This document shows, one piece after another, positions 24,709 through 34,365 of a stretch of 64,000 nt of DNA; position 1 is the first letter of the stretch, and the number at the start of each line of letters is the position of its first letter. The translations under genes were made by a program, and so were the position numbers. Source of the stretch: Armatimonadota bacterium (GTDB lineage Bacteria > Sysuimicrobiota > Sysuimicrobiia > Sysuimicrobiales > Sysuimicrobiaceae); the NCBI GenBank assembly GCA_031432545.1, contig JAVKGX010000003.1, positions 121,861-185,860 on the forward strand, read 5' to 3'. The notes under the pieces were generated by a model that worked only from the letters and a program-made list of their open reading frames with translations, ran no database searches and was not told the origin of the DNA.

Positions 24709-26706
24709 ATGATCGTAGAAATGAGCCGGGTGATCGTCCTGGGTCCCAAGCGTCTGCTGGGACAGGTGACGGAGGCGATCCAGCGGGTGGGCGTGATGCA
24801 CGTCGACCGCGTCGAAGCGGAAGAGGTCCCCTCCGTCCGGCCGTTGGAGCCCGGCAGCGAAGAGGAAGCCCGCCGCCGGCAGCTGGAGGCGCTGTCGTCC
24901 CGCGTCGGGGGACTGCTGGCCCTGCTGCCGCGCGTCGGGGGGGAGCAGGAGATCCCGGATCTGTCCGGGCGGAGCCTCGAGGAGGTCGAGGCACTGCTCG
25001 AGCCGATCGAGCGCGAGGCCCGGGATCTCACCCGGCGCCGCCTGGAGGCGGAAGAAGAGAGGGAGCTGATCGCGGCCTACGAGAACGCGGTGCGGGTCCT
25101 GTCTCCCCTGCTGGGCGCACTGTCGGACAGCAAGCACTTCGAGACGTACGGCTTCGTGCTGAAGGGCAAGGCTCTGGACGCCGTCGCCGGCCTGCATAAG
25201 GAGCTCAACCGGCTGACCGAAGGCCGCGTCGAGGTGGTCAGCCGGCAGGTCGACGAGCGCCACGTCGGCGTCGTGGTAGCCTTCCACCGGCGCGACGCGG
25301 AAGCCGTGCGGTCGTTTCTTCAGCGGGCCAGCATCAGCGAGTTGCGGCTGCCGGCGAAGTTCGTAGGCCGGCCGGCGGCGGAGGCCATCCAGGAGATGGA
25401 GCGCCGGCGCCAGGCGCTCCCGCAGGAGATCGCCGAACTCGCACGTCTGCTGGAAGGCCTGAGCCGGCGTGCCCGGGCCACGGTCCAGGCGATCGAGGCG
25501 TATGTGCGCGACGAACTCGGCAAGCTCCAGGTCCTGCCACGCTTTGCGCAGTCGCGCTACACCTTCATCGTCCACGGGTGGGTGCCCACGCAGAAGGTGG
25601 GGCAGCTGCGCGGGGTGCTGCACCGGCAGTTCGGCGACGAGATCGTCGTTTACGACGCGCCTGCAGATCCCCACGACCACCACGAGGCCGCGCGTGTGCC
25701 GGTCATCCTGCAGAACCCGCCCTGGGCACAGCCGTTCACCCTCCTGCTGGGGCTGTTCAAGCCGCCCCGGTACGGGTACCTGGACCCGACGATCTGGGTG
25801 GCGATCTTCTTTCCCATTTTCATCGGGATGGTGATCGGGGATGCCGCCTACGGCCTGCTGTTCTTCTGGATGGGTTGGGGGTTGCGTAAGCGCGCGCGGG
25901 CCGGGGTCCCGCTGGGAGGTACGCCCCCCCGCGACCTCGCGGATCGGATCTTCCGCCTGCTCAACATCCGGATCGCTCCGCCTACCCTGGATGCGATCTC
26001 CTGGGTCGTGCGCGTCTGCGCGGCGTGGGTGATCCTGTTCGGTGTGCTGTACGGTGAATTTTTCGGCAACCTGATCGAACACCACTTCCACCTCGAGCCA
26101 ATCTTCAACCGCGTCCACAACACCGACGCGTTTTTGCGGCTGATCTTCGGCTTCGGGATCGTACAGGTGTTCTTCGGCCTGGGGCTGCACATGCTCGGCG
26201 CCTTGCGGCACCGCAACTGGTTCCACACGCTGGAGGCGCTGGCGCTGGCCGCGGGCGGCGCGGCCCTGCTCGTGTTCTTGGCCGCGCGCGGAGGGTTCTT
26301 CCCGGCGGAGTTTGCGCCGGTGGCCGGGCTGCTGGCGCTGGCGTTCGGGATCATGTTTGTGGCGGTGTTCTTCGTCCGGGCCGGGTCGGTGCTGGAGAAG
26401 ACGCTGTTGCCGCTGGAGTCGTTCTCGGCGCTCGGCCACATCCTCTCCTACGCGCGATTGTTCGCCCTCGGGCTGGCCGCGGCGCTGCTGGCCAACGTGG
26501 CCAACGAGCTCGGTGGCCAGGCGGGGCCGCTGATCGTGGGCATCTTCTTTGGCATCTTCATCCAGTTGTTCTTTGTGCTGCTGACCCTGATCGGGCACGT
26601 CATCCAGCCGGCCCGTCTCAACTGGGTCGAGTTCTTCACAAAGTTCAAGTACCATTCCGAGACCGGCGAGAAGTACCAACCATTCCAACGTGCGGGAGGT
26701 GAGTAG
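24709..26706 (+). CDS. atpI: V/A-type ATPase membrane subunit I (subunit a)
   Basis: A 665-aa stator subunit providing the ion half-channels. The N-terminal soluble half (residues about 1-330) has the family start MSRVIVLGPKRLLGQVTEAI and coiled-coil stretches. The C-terminal half has seven or eight helices, beginning near PTIWVAIFFPIFIGMVIGDA and including GVLYGEFFGNLIEH and [19 protein letters not shown] with the essential arginine. It ends at 26706, directly before the K subunit start. Confidence 0.94.
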   Translation: MIVEMSRVIVLGPKRLLGQVTEAIQRVGVMHVDRVEAEEVPSVRPLEPGSEEEARRRQLEALSSRVGGLLALLPRVGGEQEIPDLSGRSLEEVEALLEPIEREARDLTRRRLEAEEERELIAAYENAVRVLSPLLGALSDSKHFETYGFVLKGKALDAVAGLHKELNRLTEGRVEVVSRQVDERHVGVVVAFHRRDAEAVRSFLQRASISELRLPAKFVGRPAAEAIQEMERRRQALPQEIAELARLLEGLSRRARATVQAIEAYVRDELGKLQVLPRFAQSRYTFIVHGWVPTQKVGQLRGVLHRQFGDEIVVYDAPADPHDHHEAARVPVILQNPPWAQPFTLLLGLFKPPRYGYLDPTIWVAIFFPIFIGMVIGDAAYGLLFFWMGWGLRKRARAGVPLGGTPPRDLADRIFRLLNIRIAPPTLDAISWVVRVCAAWVILFGVLYGEFFGNLIEHHFHLEPIFNRVHNTDAFLRLIFGFGIVQVFFGLGLHMLGALRHRNWFHTLEALALAAGGAALLVFLAARGGFFPAEFAPVAGLLALAFGIMFVAVFFVRAGSVLEKTLLPLESFSALGHILSYARLFALGLAAALLANVANELGGQAGPLIVGIFFGIFIQLFFVLLTLIGHVIQPARLNWVEFFTKFKYHSETGEKYQPFQRAGGE

Positions 26707-26707
26707 G

Positions 26708-27028
26708 TTGAAGCGAGCGTTGTTCGTCGTGGTCGTCGCGCTCACGGTGGTGGCGGTGGTGGCGAGTGGGGCGCTGGCGGCCGAGGCACCTGCGGCGCCG
26801 GGGGCAACGGGGCTGAACGCCGGCCTGCTGGGGATCGCCGCGGCGCTGGCGGTGGCGTTCGGCGCGGTCGGCACGGCGTGGGCCCAGTCACGGATCGGAT
26901 CGGCCGCTGCTGGCGCCATGGCGGAGCGCCCGGAGATCGGCGGTCTGATGCTGGTCTTTTTGGCGCTGCCCGAGACGATGATCATCCTCGGGTTCCTGGT
27001 GGCGTTCTTCTTGATCGGCAAGATCTAG
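26708..27028 (+). CDS. atpK: V/A-type ATPase rotor ring subunit K/L
   Basis: A 106-aa c-ring subunit. The start is TTG 26708, chosen because GGAGG lies 8 nt upstream (26695-26699); an earlier in-frame GTG at 26690 has no ribosome site. The N-terminal 25-30 residues form a cleavable-looking signal peptide (ALFVVVVALTVVAVVASGALA), as in Thermus. A two-helix hairpin follows. The ion-binding glutamate is in the second helix, FLALPETMIILGF, resembling the proton-type Thermus ring (LLLPETLVIFG). Confidence 0.92.
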   Translation: MKRALFVVVVALTVVAVVASGALAAEAPAAPGATGLNAGLLGIAAALAVAFGAVGTAWAQSRIGSAAAGAMAERPEIGGLMLVFLALPETMIILGFLVAFFLIGKI

Positions 27029-27155
27029 GCCGAAACGGAGCGAGCCGGGGGGACGCGCGTTGCCGCCGGCGGGCTCCCCGGGCGGATCCGGCAGGTGATC
27101 CGCCGCGAATCGTCACACGCCGCCGCAGACGGGATGCCCTGGGAGAGGGTACGCA

Positions 27156-27761
27156 ATGGCGACGGCAACGGAAGCGAGGACGGGCATGGACTCTGAACTG
27201 ATCGCGCTCCTCGAGCAGGAAGCGAATGCCGAGCGCGAACGGATCCTCACCGAGGCCCGACGGCGCGCCCAGAAGATCGTCGAGGACGCTCAGGCCGCTG
27301 CGGACGAGCAGATCGCGTCCCAGCGGCGCCGCGTCGACGCCGAGGTGGAGGCCGCGCGTGTGCGCGCGCGCGGGACGAGCAACCTGCGCGCGGCCTCGGT
27401 CCTGCTCCAGGCGAAGGACGAGACGATCGCATCGGTCTTCGCCGCCGCCGAGCGCGAGTTGGATCGGATCGCGTCTGATCGCCAGACGTACGAGCGCATC
27501 CTGGGGCGACTGCTCGCGGAGGCGGCGGAGGGCGTCGGCGGCCCCGTCGTCGAGTGCGCGGAAGAGGACGTGGCGGCCGTGCAGGAGACGGCGCGTCAGC
27601 TGGGTCTTGACGCAGAGGTCCGCCCGTCCCGTGACCTCCGTCGCGGCGTCCGCGTCCGCAGCGTGGACGGTCGCTTCGTGGTGGAGAACACCCTGCGCTC
27701 GCGGCTGGAGCGTGCGAAGGCGGTGCTCGTCGCTCAGGTCGCCGAACTCCTATGGGGCTAG
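27156..27761 (+). CDS. atpE: V/A-type ATPase peripheral stalk subunit E
   Basis: A 201-aa protein. The N-terminal half is a coiled coil (residues about 12-85) that pairs with subunit G/H. The C-terminal globular domain ends with the family-typical DLRRGVRVRSVDGRFVVENT and LRSRLERAKAVLVAQVAELL. ATG 27156 has GGGAGAGGG upstream; ATG 27186 is an alternative start. A 127-nt non-coding gap separates it from the K subunit. Confidence 0.9.
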   Translation: MATATEARTGMDSELIALLEQEANAERERILTEARRRAQKIVEDAQAAADEQIASQRRRVDAEVEAARVRARGTSNLRAASVLLQAKDETIASVFAAAERELDRIASDRQTYERILGRLLAEAAEGVGGPVVECAEEDVAAVQETARQLGLDAEVRPSRDLRRGVRVRSVDGRFVVENTLRSRLERAKAVLVAQVAELLWG

Positions 27762-27767
27762 CCCGGG

Positions 27768-28796
27768 ATGCCGGACGACTTCGGGTACATCAACGCACGG
27801 GTCAAGGGCATGCGGTCCCGGTTGTTGCTGCCCGGCCGGATAGAGGAACTGCTGGCGCTGCCCGACCTCGACGGCTTGCTGGCGGCGCTGGGCAACACGC
27901 CCTATGGGCCCGAACTGCAAGAAGCCCTGACGCGCTATCAGGGCATCCGCGCCGTGGACGAAGCGCTGATGCAGCACTTCCAGAAGAACGTGCGCCGGAT
28001 CCTCTCGTTCGCCGAGGGCAGGGCCAGGCAGCTGATCGAAGTCGTGTTGATGGACTGGGACCTCCACAACCTGCGTGCCGTTCTGCGGGCCAAGCACGCC
28101 GGCCGCAACCCGGAGGAGGTCACCGAGAACCTGGTGCCCGCTGGCCAGCTGACCGAGGTGCGCCTGCGCGAACTCGCCCAGCAGCCCGACGTCGCGGCGA
28201 TCGCCTCCACACTGTCGACGTGGGGACACCCGCTGGCGGAGGCGCTGGTGGAGGGGCTGCGGGACTACCAGGAGACGAAGGACCTATTGGCGCTGGAACT
28301 CGGACTGGACCGCCACTACTTCGAGTGGGCGCTGCGGATGGCACGCGGATCCGGTCGCAGTGAGAGCGTCGTGCGCGAGATCGTCCAGATGGAGATCGAT
28401 CACACCAACGTCAAGACGGCGCTGAAACTGCAGCGGATCCCGGACCTGCCGCGTGAGGACAGGCGCCGTTTCTTCCTCCCGGGTGGGGCCGTGGTCTCAC
28501 CGGAGGTATTTTTGAACCTGGCCGATCCGCAGACGGCGGAGTGGGGCACCCGGGAGCTGCGCGCCCGCGGCATCCATCCGGAGGGCAGCACGATTGCCGA
28601 CCAGGAGCGGTCGTTGGACGAGGAGTACGCGCGGCATCTGGCGCGCCTGTACCTGGGCGACCCGCTGGCCATCGACGTGGTGATCGGGTTTGTCGCGATG
28701 CTGTACAGCGAGATCCGCAACCTGCGGCTGATCGCCCGCAGCAAGGTGCTGGGCATCCCCCGCGACGTCGTGCGCAGGGAGATGGCCCTTGTGTAG
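27768..28796 (+). CDS. atpC: V/A-type ATPase subunit C (rotor cap, subunit d)
   Basis: A 342-aa helical funnel protein linking the central shaft to the membrane ring. It begins DFGYINARVKGMRSRLL and ends RNLRLIARSKVLGIPRDVV, both typical of the subunit C/d family, which has three similar helical lobes. It starts 6 bp after subunit E. Confidence 0.92.
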   Translation: MPDDFGYINARVKGMRSRLLLPGRIEELLALPDLDGLLAALGNTPYGPELQEALTRYQGIRAVDEALMQHFQKNVRRILSFAEGRARQLIEVVLMDWDLHNLRAVLRAKHAGRNPEEVTENLVPAGQLTEVRLRELAQQPDVAAIASTLSTWGHPLAEALVEGLRDYQETKDLLALELGLDRHYFEWALRMARGSGRSESVVREIVQMEIDHTNVKTALKLQRIPDLPREDRRRFFLPGGAVVSPEVFLNLADPQTAEWGTRELRARGIHPEGSTIADQERSLDEEYARHLARLYLGDPLAIDVVIGFVAMLYSEIRNLRLIARSKVLGIPRDVVRREMALV

Positions 28797-28832
28797 GAAC
28801 GCGATGAGCGATCAGCCCGCACCAGGCACCTC

Positions 28833-29153
28833 ATGGCCACCCGGATCGCGATCCTGACCGATCCCGAGACCGCCACCGGTTTCCGGCTGGCCGGCGTCGA
28901 GGTCTTTGAGGCGGACACGCCGCAGGCGGCGCTGGAAATTCTGCGCAGCCTGATGTCCGGGGACTACGGCCTGGTCGCGGTCAACGAAGCGCTGCTGGCG
29001 GGGACGGAAGACGAGCGGGCCCGCCTGATGCGCGGCCGCGACATGCCGATCCTCGTGCCGTTCCCGGCCCCGAAGGCCCAGCTCGAGTCCGGGGAGGAGT
29101 ACATCGCCCGGCTGGTCAAGGAGAACATCGGGTTCTACGTGAAGCTGAAGTAG
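28833..29153 (+). CDS. atpF: V/A-type ATPase subunit F
   Basis: A 106-aa Rossmann-like shaft subunit that modulates ATPase activity. The start MATRIAILTDPETATGFRLA and the following GVEVFEAD match the family, as does the C-terminal EEYIARLVKENIGFYVKL. It is located between subunits C and A as in Thermus. Confidence 0.92.
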   Translation: MATRIAILTDPETATGFRLAGVEVFEADTPQAALEILRSLMSGDYGLVAVNEALLAGTEDERARLMRGRDMPILVPFPAPKAQLESGEEYIARLVKENIGFYVKLK

Positions 29154-29171
29154 GACGAGGGAGGGTACACC

Positions 29172-30944
29172 ATGGCCAGCGCTGGCCGAATCGTCAAGAT
29201 CTCCGGCCCGGCGGTGATCGCCGAGGGGATTCCCGGGGCACGGATGTACGACATCGTGAAGGTCGGGCAAGAGGGGCTGCTCGGCGAGATCATCCGCCTC
29301 GACGGCCCGACGGCGTTCGTCCAGGTCTACGAGGACACCTCGGGCCTATACGTCGGCGAGCCGGTCGTGTCCACGGGCGGACCGCTGATGGTCGAGCTCG
29401 GCCCCGGGATGTTGAACGCGATCTACGACGGCGTCCAGCGCCCGCTGAACGTCATCCAAGAGCGCGAGCAAACCCCCTTCATCCGCCGCGGTGTGGTCGT
29501 CCACAGCATCGATCGGGAGCGCACGTGGGAGTTTGAGCCGGGGGTAGCACCCGGTGACGAGGTCGGCCCCGGGGACGTGCTGGGCACCGTAAGGGAGTTC
29601 ACGTTCACGCACCGCATCCTCGTCCCGCCAGACCACCGCGGGGGCCGGATCGCCGACGTCCGGGCCGGTTCGTACACGGTCGAGGCACCCGTCGTCCGGT
29701 TCGAGGACGGATCCACACTCAGTATGCTGCACCGGTGGCCTGTGCGGCAGCCGCGGCCCGTCCGGCGCAAACTCGATCCACGCGAGCCGTTCCTGACTGG
29801 CCAGCGGATCTTCGACGTGCTGTTCCCGATTGCGATGGGCGGGACGGCGGCGATCCCGGGTCCGTTCGGATCCGGGAAGACCGTCATGCAGCAGTCGCTC
29901 GCCAAGTGGGGCAACGCGCAGGTGATCGTCTACGTCGGGTGCGGAGAGCGCGGAAACGAGATGACCGACGTCCTGGTCGAATTCCCGGAACTCGAAGACC
30001 CGCTCACCGGCCGTCCTTTGATGGAGCGCACCATCCTCGTCGCGAACACGTCGAACATGCCGGTGGCCGCCCGCGAGGCCTCGATCTACGTCGGCGTGAC
30101 GATGGCCGAGTACTTCCGGGACCAGGGCTATTCGGTGGCGCTGATGGCCGACTCCACGAGCCGCTGGGCCGAAGCGCTGCGGGAGATCTCCTCGCGTCTG
30201 GAGGAGATGCCCGCCGAGGAAGGCTACCCGCCCTATTTGGCCGCGAAGCTGGCGGCGTTCTACGAGCGGGCCGGCCGCGCCGTGCTCGTCGGGAAGCCCG
30301 AGCGCAACGGATCGATCACGATCATCGGCGCCGTCTCCCCGCCGGGCGGCGACCTGTCCGAGCCGGTCACCCAGTCGACGCTGAGGATCGTGGGCACGTT
30401 CTGGTCGCTGGACGCCAGCCTGGCCAACCGCCGGCACTTCCCGGCGATCAACTGGAACCGCTCGTACAGCCTGTACGCGGTCGGGTTGGAGCGCTGGTAT
30501 CGGGAGAACGTAGCCGAGGACTTCGTCGAAGCCCGCAACGAGATCTCCGCGCTGCTGGCGCGGGAGGCGGAGCTGCTCGAGATCGTCCAGCTCGTCGGTC
30601 CCGACGCGCTGCAGGACGAGCAGCGTCTGGTGGTCGAGGTCGGGAAGATGATCCGCGAGGACTTCCTGCAGCAGTCGGCCTACTCGGACGTAGACGCCTA
30701 CTGCCCGCCCGAGAAGTCCTACGGCATGGCCAAGGTGATCCTCGCCTTCTACCACGCCGCCTCCGATGCGCTGCGCCGCGGGGCGATGACGATCGACGAT
30801 CTGCTCAACCTGCCGCTGCAGGCGGAGATCGCGCGGCTGAAGGAAGTGAGGCGCGAAGACTGGGAAGCCCGCTATACGGACATCATGAACCGGATCCCGC
30901 AGGCGTTCGGGGCGGCGGTCCCCGCGGCGGCGACGGGGGCATGA
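29172..30944 (+). CDS. atpA: V/A-type ATPase catalytic subunit A
   Basis: A 590-aa catalytic subunit. It has an N-terminal beta barrel, the non-homologous bulge region (residues about 115-190), Walker [10 protein letters not shown] near residue 236, the catalytic glutamate region [13 protein letters not shown] and Walker B-type [16 protein letters not shown]. Length and motifs match the Thermus A subunit. It starts 18 bp after subunit F. Confidence 0.97.
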   Translation: MASAGRIVKISGPAVIAEGIPGARMYDIVKVGQEGLLGEIIRLDGPTAFVQVYEDTSGLYVGEPVVSTGGPLMVELGPGMLNAIYDGVQRPLNVIQEREQTPFIRRGVVVHSIDRERTWEFEPGVAPGDEVGPGDVLGTVREFTFTHRILVPPDHRGGRIADVRAGSYTVEAPVVRFEDGSTLSMLHRWPVRQPRPVRRKLDPREPFLTGQRIFDVLFPIAMGGTAAIPGPFGSGKTVMQQSLAKWGNAQVIVYVGCGERGNEMTDVLVEFPELEDPLTGRPLMERTILVANTSNMPVAAREASIYVGVTMAEYFRDQGYSVALMADSTSRWAEALREISSRLEEMPAEEGYPPYLAAKLAAFYERAGRAVLVGKPERNGSITIIGAVSPPGGDLSEPVTQSTLRIVGTFWSLDASLANRRHFPAINWNRSYSLYAVGLERWYRENVAEDFVEARNEISALLAREAELLEIVQLVGPDALQDEQRLVVEVGKMIREDFLQQSAYSDVDAYCPPEKSYGMAKVILAFYHAASDALRRGAMTIDDLLNLPLQAEIARLKEVRREDWEARYTDIMNRIPQAFGAAVPAAATGA

Positions 30945-30956
30945 GGGAGGCCGGCG

Positions 30957-32381
30957 ATGGAACTGGCGACGAAACGGTATCAGTCCCTCAGCTACATCTC
31001 GGGTCCGCTGCTGTTCGTGGAAGGTGCGCGCGACCTCTCCTACGGCGCGATCGTCAACATCCACGTCGGAGACGGCAGCGTGCGCGGCGGCCAGGTGATC
31101 GAGGTGTCCGAGAAGACCGCGGTCATCCAGGTGTTCGAGGAAACCCGCGGGCTGGACCTGGCGACGACCTCGATCAGCCTCCGCGAGGACGTGGCCCGCA
31201 TCGGCGTCAGCCGTGAGATGATCGGCCGCCGGTTCAACGGGCTCGGGGAGCCGATCGACGGCCTGCCGCCGATCATCCCAGAAAAGCGCGTTCCCGTGAT
31301 CGGTTCGCCCATCAACCCGGTGGCGCGCGAGAAGCCCGCGGAGTTCATCCAGACCGGGATCAGCACGATCGACGGCCTGAACACGTTGGTGCGGGGGCAG
31401 AAGTTGCCCATCTTCTCGGGATCGGGCCTGCCGGGCAATGAGATCGCCGCGCAGATCGCGCGGCAGGCGAAGGTCCCCGGACAAGAAGAGGCGTTCGCCG
31501 TCGTGTTCGCCGCGATGGGGATCACGCAGCGCGAAGCCTCGTTCTTCATCGAGGAGTTCGAGTCCACGGGTGCGCTGAGCCGTTCGGTGGTGTTCATGAA
31601 CCTGGCCGACGATCCAACGATCGAACGGCTGATGACGCCGCGCGTGGCGCTGACGACCGCGGAGTACCTCGCGTTCGAGCTGGACACCCACGTGCTGGTG
31701 ATCCTCACGGACATGACAAACTACTGCGAGGCGCTGCGCGAGATCGGCGCCGCGCGTGAGGAGATCCCCGGCCGTCGTGGGTATCCCGGGTACATGTACA
31801 CCGACCTGGCCACGATCTACGAACGGGCGGGCAAGATCCGCGGGAAGAAGGGGTCGATCACCCAGATCCCGATCCTGTCGATGCCCGACGACGACATCAC
31901 CCACCCGATCCCAGACCTCACCGGCTACATCACCGAGGGGCAGATCCTGTTGAGCCGGGGGCTGCACCGCCAGGGCATCTATCCGCCGATCACGCCCCCG
32001 GGATCCCTGTCACGGCTGATGAACAACGGGATCGGAAAGGGCCGGACGCGGGAGGACCACAAGCAGGTCTCCGACCAGCTCTACTCCGCCTACGCGAACG
32101 GGCTGGACCTGCGGCGGCTGGTGGCGATCATCGGCGAGGAAGCTCTGACCGACCTGGACCGGCTGTACCTGAAGTTCGCCGAAGAGTTCGAGCGCGTCTT
32201 CATCGGTCAGGGCAACACGGACCGGTCGATCGAGGAGACGCTGACGCTGGGATGGGGGCTGCTGTCGGTGTTCCCCAAGACCGAGCTCAAGCGGTTGAGC
32301 CAGGATCACATCAACAAGTACTATGGTGCGGCGATGGAGGAGATCTGGGGCCGAAAGGGAGATCGGTTGAGTCAGATGTGA
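30957..32381 (+). CDS. atpB: V/A-type ATPase non-catalytic subunit B
   Basis: A 474-aa subunit paired with A in the hexamer. As expected for B it lacks a true P-loop ([18 protein letters not shown] replaces it). Nucleotide-site arginine region [20 protein letters not shown] and the [20 protein letters not shown] block are present. It starts 12 bp after subunit A. Confidence 0.97.
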   Translation: MELATKRYQSLSYISGPLLFVEGARDLSYGAIVNIHVGDGSVRGGQVIEVSEKTAVIQVFEETRGLDLATTSISLREDVARIGVSREMIGRRFNGLGEPIDGLPPIIPEKRVPVIGSPINPVAREKPAEFIQTGISTIDGLNTLVRGQKLPIFSGSGLPGNEIAAQIARQAKVPGQEEAFAVVFAAMGITQREASFFIEEFESTGALSRSVVFMNLADDPTIERLMTPRVALTTAEYLAFELDTHVLVILTDMTNYCEALREIGAAREEIPGRRGYPGYMYTDLATIYERAGKIRGKKGSITQIPILSMPDDDITHPIPDLTGYITEGQILLSRGLHRQGIYPPITPPGSLSRLMNNGIGKGRTREDHKQVSDQLYSAYANGLDLRRLVAIIGEEALTDLDRLYLKFAEEFERVFIGQGNTDRSIEETLTLGWGLLSVFPKTELKRLSQDHINKYYGAAMEEIWGRKGDRLSQM

Positions 32382-32457
32382 GCGAGCAGCCCCGGCGAGA
32401 CGCCGTGGCGGCCGACGTCGAAGCGAGGAAGTCCCGGTACGGGCTCCGGACAGATTG

Positions 32458-33102
32458 ATGCAGACGCTGAGTCCCACCCGCATGAACCTGCTGCAGCGCA
32501 AGAACCAGTTGCGCATCGCGCGGCAGGGCGTCGATCTGCTCAAGCGCAAGCGGGACGCGTTGGTGGCGGACTTCTTCAACGTGGTGCGCCAGGCGCTGGC
32601 CGCGCGCGAGCGGCTGAACGCGGCGTGCGAGAAGGCCTACGTCGTGCTGAGCCTGGCCAAGGCGGTCGAGGGGCGGCAGGCACTGGAGGCCGCGTCGATG
32701 GCGGACAGCCGGCGGCTGCTGGTGAACGTCGAGATCCACAACATCTGGGGAATCAAGGTGCCGGAAGTGCGTGCCCCGGAAGTCCGTCGGCCGGTGCTGG
32801 AACGCGGGATGAACCCCGCGGCGGTGAGCGCCCGCACCATCGAGAGCGCTGACAACTTCGAGGAAGTGGTGGCCGCGATCCTCGAGGTGGCCAGCACGGA
32901 GATCAAGCTGCGCAAGATCGGCGAGGAGATCAAGAAGACCACTCGTCGCGTCAACGCGCTGGAGCAAATCGTGATCCCGCGCATCCAGGTGGAGATCCGT
33001 TACATCAACGACGTGCTGGAGCAGCGGGCCCGCGAGGATGTCTTCCGGCTGAAGCGCATCAAGAAGAAGCTGGAAGCCAAACACGCAGCGGCCAGCCCGT
33101 GA
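32458..33102 (+). CDS. atpD: V/A-type ATPase central shaft subunit D
   Basis: A 214-aa coiled-coil shaft. Typical N-terminal motif SPTRMNLLQRKNQLRIARQG and C-terminal RRVNALEQIVIPRIQVEIRY are present. ATG 32458 directly follows a TTG in frame; either could be used. It is the last gene of the ATPase operon. Confidence 0.95.
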   Translation: MQTLSPTRMNLLQRKNQLRIARQGVDLLKRKRDALVADFFNVVRQALAARERLNAACEKAYVVLSLAKAVEGRQALEAASMADSRRLLVNVEIHNIWGIKVPEVRAPEVRRPVLERGMNPAAVSARTIESADNFEEVVAAILEVASTEIKLRKIGEEIKKTTRRVNALEQIVIPRIQVEIRYINDVLEQRAREDVFRLKRIKKKLEAKHAAASP

Positions 33103-33169
33103 GCGAGCAGCGGCGGACGCCACACGGGGGGCGGAGTGCCCGACCAGCGCTTCTCCTCGACCACCCCCG

Positions 33170-33175
33170 TATACT
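33170..33175 (+). promoter_or_regulatory. -10 box (TATACT) placed for leaderless transcription
   Basis: TATACT lies only 6 nt before GTG 33182. Initiation 6-7 nt after the box would begin at the start codon itself, giving a leaderless mRNA. There is no good -35 at 16-18 bp and no Shine-Dalgarno for the gene. Confidence 0.45.
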
Positions 33176-33181
33176 GGAACC

Positions 33182-33919
33182 GTGATGCGGCGCCTCCCCT
33201 TCACGCGCCTGCAAATTGTCCTCACCGCGGTGCTGCTGGCCGCGGGATTCCTGGTGGCCTGGCAGCTCCGGATCGAGAACCTGGTCCGCCGGGAGCTGCG
33301 CATCTCCTCTCAGCGCCTGGAAGAGCTGGCGTTCCTGCTGGAAGAACAGGCCCGTTACCGCGAGCGGCTGGAGGCCGAAATTGCCAGCCTGCGGGATCAG
33401 CTCGCGGCCTACGAGGACGCTGCGGCCCGCGACCAGGGGGCGTTGCTCCAGGTGCGCCGACAGCTGCGGGCGCTGCGGCTTCAGGCGGGACTGGAAGCAG
33501 TTGCGGGTCCGGGCGTGGTGGTCGAGATGCGCGACAGCCTGCGGCCGCTGCAGCCGGGAGACGACCCCAACCTTACGATCATCCACTATACGGACATACA
33601 CGCGGTCGTCGCCGCGCTGTGGGCCGCCGGCGCCGAGGCCGTGGCGTTGAACGGCGAACGCATCGTCGCCAGCACGGGCCTGAGCTGTGTGGGCACGACC
33701 ATCCTGTGCAACGCGAAACGCATCGCTCCTCCGTACGTCGTCACGGCGATCGGCGACCCGGGAAAACTCTACGAGGCCCTGACGGGCCCCGGCAGCCCCG
33801 TGCGTCTGCTGCGGGCCTTCGACTTCCCGGTCCAGGTCACACGGGCGCGGCGGCTGGTGGTGCCTGCGTACCGCGGCGGCTTCCGCTTCTCGCACGTCAG
33901 ACCCGATACGAGCGACTGA
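33182..33919 (+). CDS. DUF881-family protein
   Basis: A 245-aa protein with one N-terminal membrane helix (residues about 10-30), a coiled coil (about 40-90) and the DUF881 domain (about 95-235): GPGVVVEMRDS, IHYTDIHAVVAALWAAGAEA, ALNGERIVASTGLSCVGTTI and PPYVVTAIGD. The active side would be extracytoplasmic. DUF881 genes usually sit with the small basic protein gene sbp, as here, often near division genes; the biochemical role is unknown. The start is GTG 33182 (ATG 33185 next), apparently leaderless. Confidence 0.9.
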   Translation: MMRRLPFTRLQIVLTAVLLAAGFLVAWQLRIENLVRRELRISSQRLEELAFLLEEQARYRERLEAEIASLRDQLAAYEDAAARDQGALLQVRRQLRALRLQAGLEAVAGPGVVVEMRDSLRPLQPGDDPNLTIIHYTDIHAVVAALWAAGAEAVALNGERIVASTGLSCVGTTILCNAKRIAPPYVVTAIGDPGKLYEALTGPGSPVRLLRAFDFPVQVTRARRLVVPAYRGGFRFSHVRPDTSD

Positions 33920-33940
33920 CTTCCTGCCGGGGGTGTCGTC

Positions 33941-34315
33941 ATGTGGCTACCTCTCGTCGGCCTGATCGCAGGTGTTCTGCTCGGGCTCCTCGTGGGCATC
34001 GAGATTCCGCTGGGCTTCGTCAAGTACACGGCCATCGCCGTGCTCGCGGCCCTGGACACGATCCTCGGTGGGGTGCGGGCACAGCTGGAGAAGCGGTTCG
34101 ATCTGATGGTGTTCACAAGCGGATTCCTCGTGAACACCTCGTTCGCCGCGCTGCTGACCGCGATCGGGGACCTGCTCGGGGTGGACATCTACCTGGGGGC
34201 GGTGATCGTGTTCAGCATGCGGATCTTCGACAACGTGAGCTACGTCCGCCGGGACCTGCTGCGCCCGTACACGCGTGAGGGTGGGGCGGCAGCGCAGACT
34301 GCGGTGGACGGCTGA
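33941..34315 (+). CDS. sbp: Small basic family protein Sbp (DUF1290)
   Basis: A 124-aa membrane protein with three or four helices. Characteristic stretches are [35 protein letters not shown] and FIxTGF-like [20 protein letters not shown], then [15 protein letters not shown]. It is the standard partner of DUF881 in Gram-positive genomes. It is followed by a small hairpin ACGGG-cgt-CCCGT-TT (34319-34333) that might be a weak terminator. Confidence 0.9.
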   Translation: MWLPLVGLIAGVLLGLLVGIEIPLGFVKYTAIAVLAALDTILGGVRAQLEKRFDLMVFTSGFLVNTSFAALLTAIGDLLGVDIYLGAVIVFSMRIFDNVSYVRRDLLRPYTREGGAAAQTAVDG

Positions 34316-34365
34316 TCTACGGGCGTCCCGTTTCACGGGTGGCCAACGGCAGGAGGAGGATTCCG

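Noticed and set aside
24100-27021. Antisense open frame of 973 codons opposite the V/A-ATPase genes
   Set aside because: GC-rich codon bias opens long antisense frames; the sequence is low-complexity Arg/Gln/Asp-rich without recognisable domains, and the plus strand carries clear ATPase subunits.
29346-31967. Antisense open frame of 873 codons opposite atpA/atpB
   Set aside because: Same shadow effect; no domain, and the sense strand is strongly conserved.
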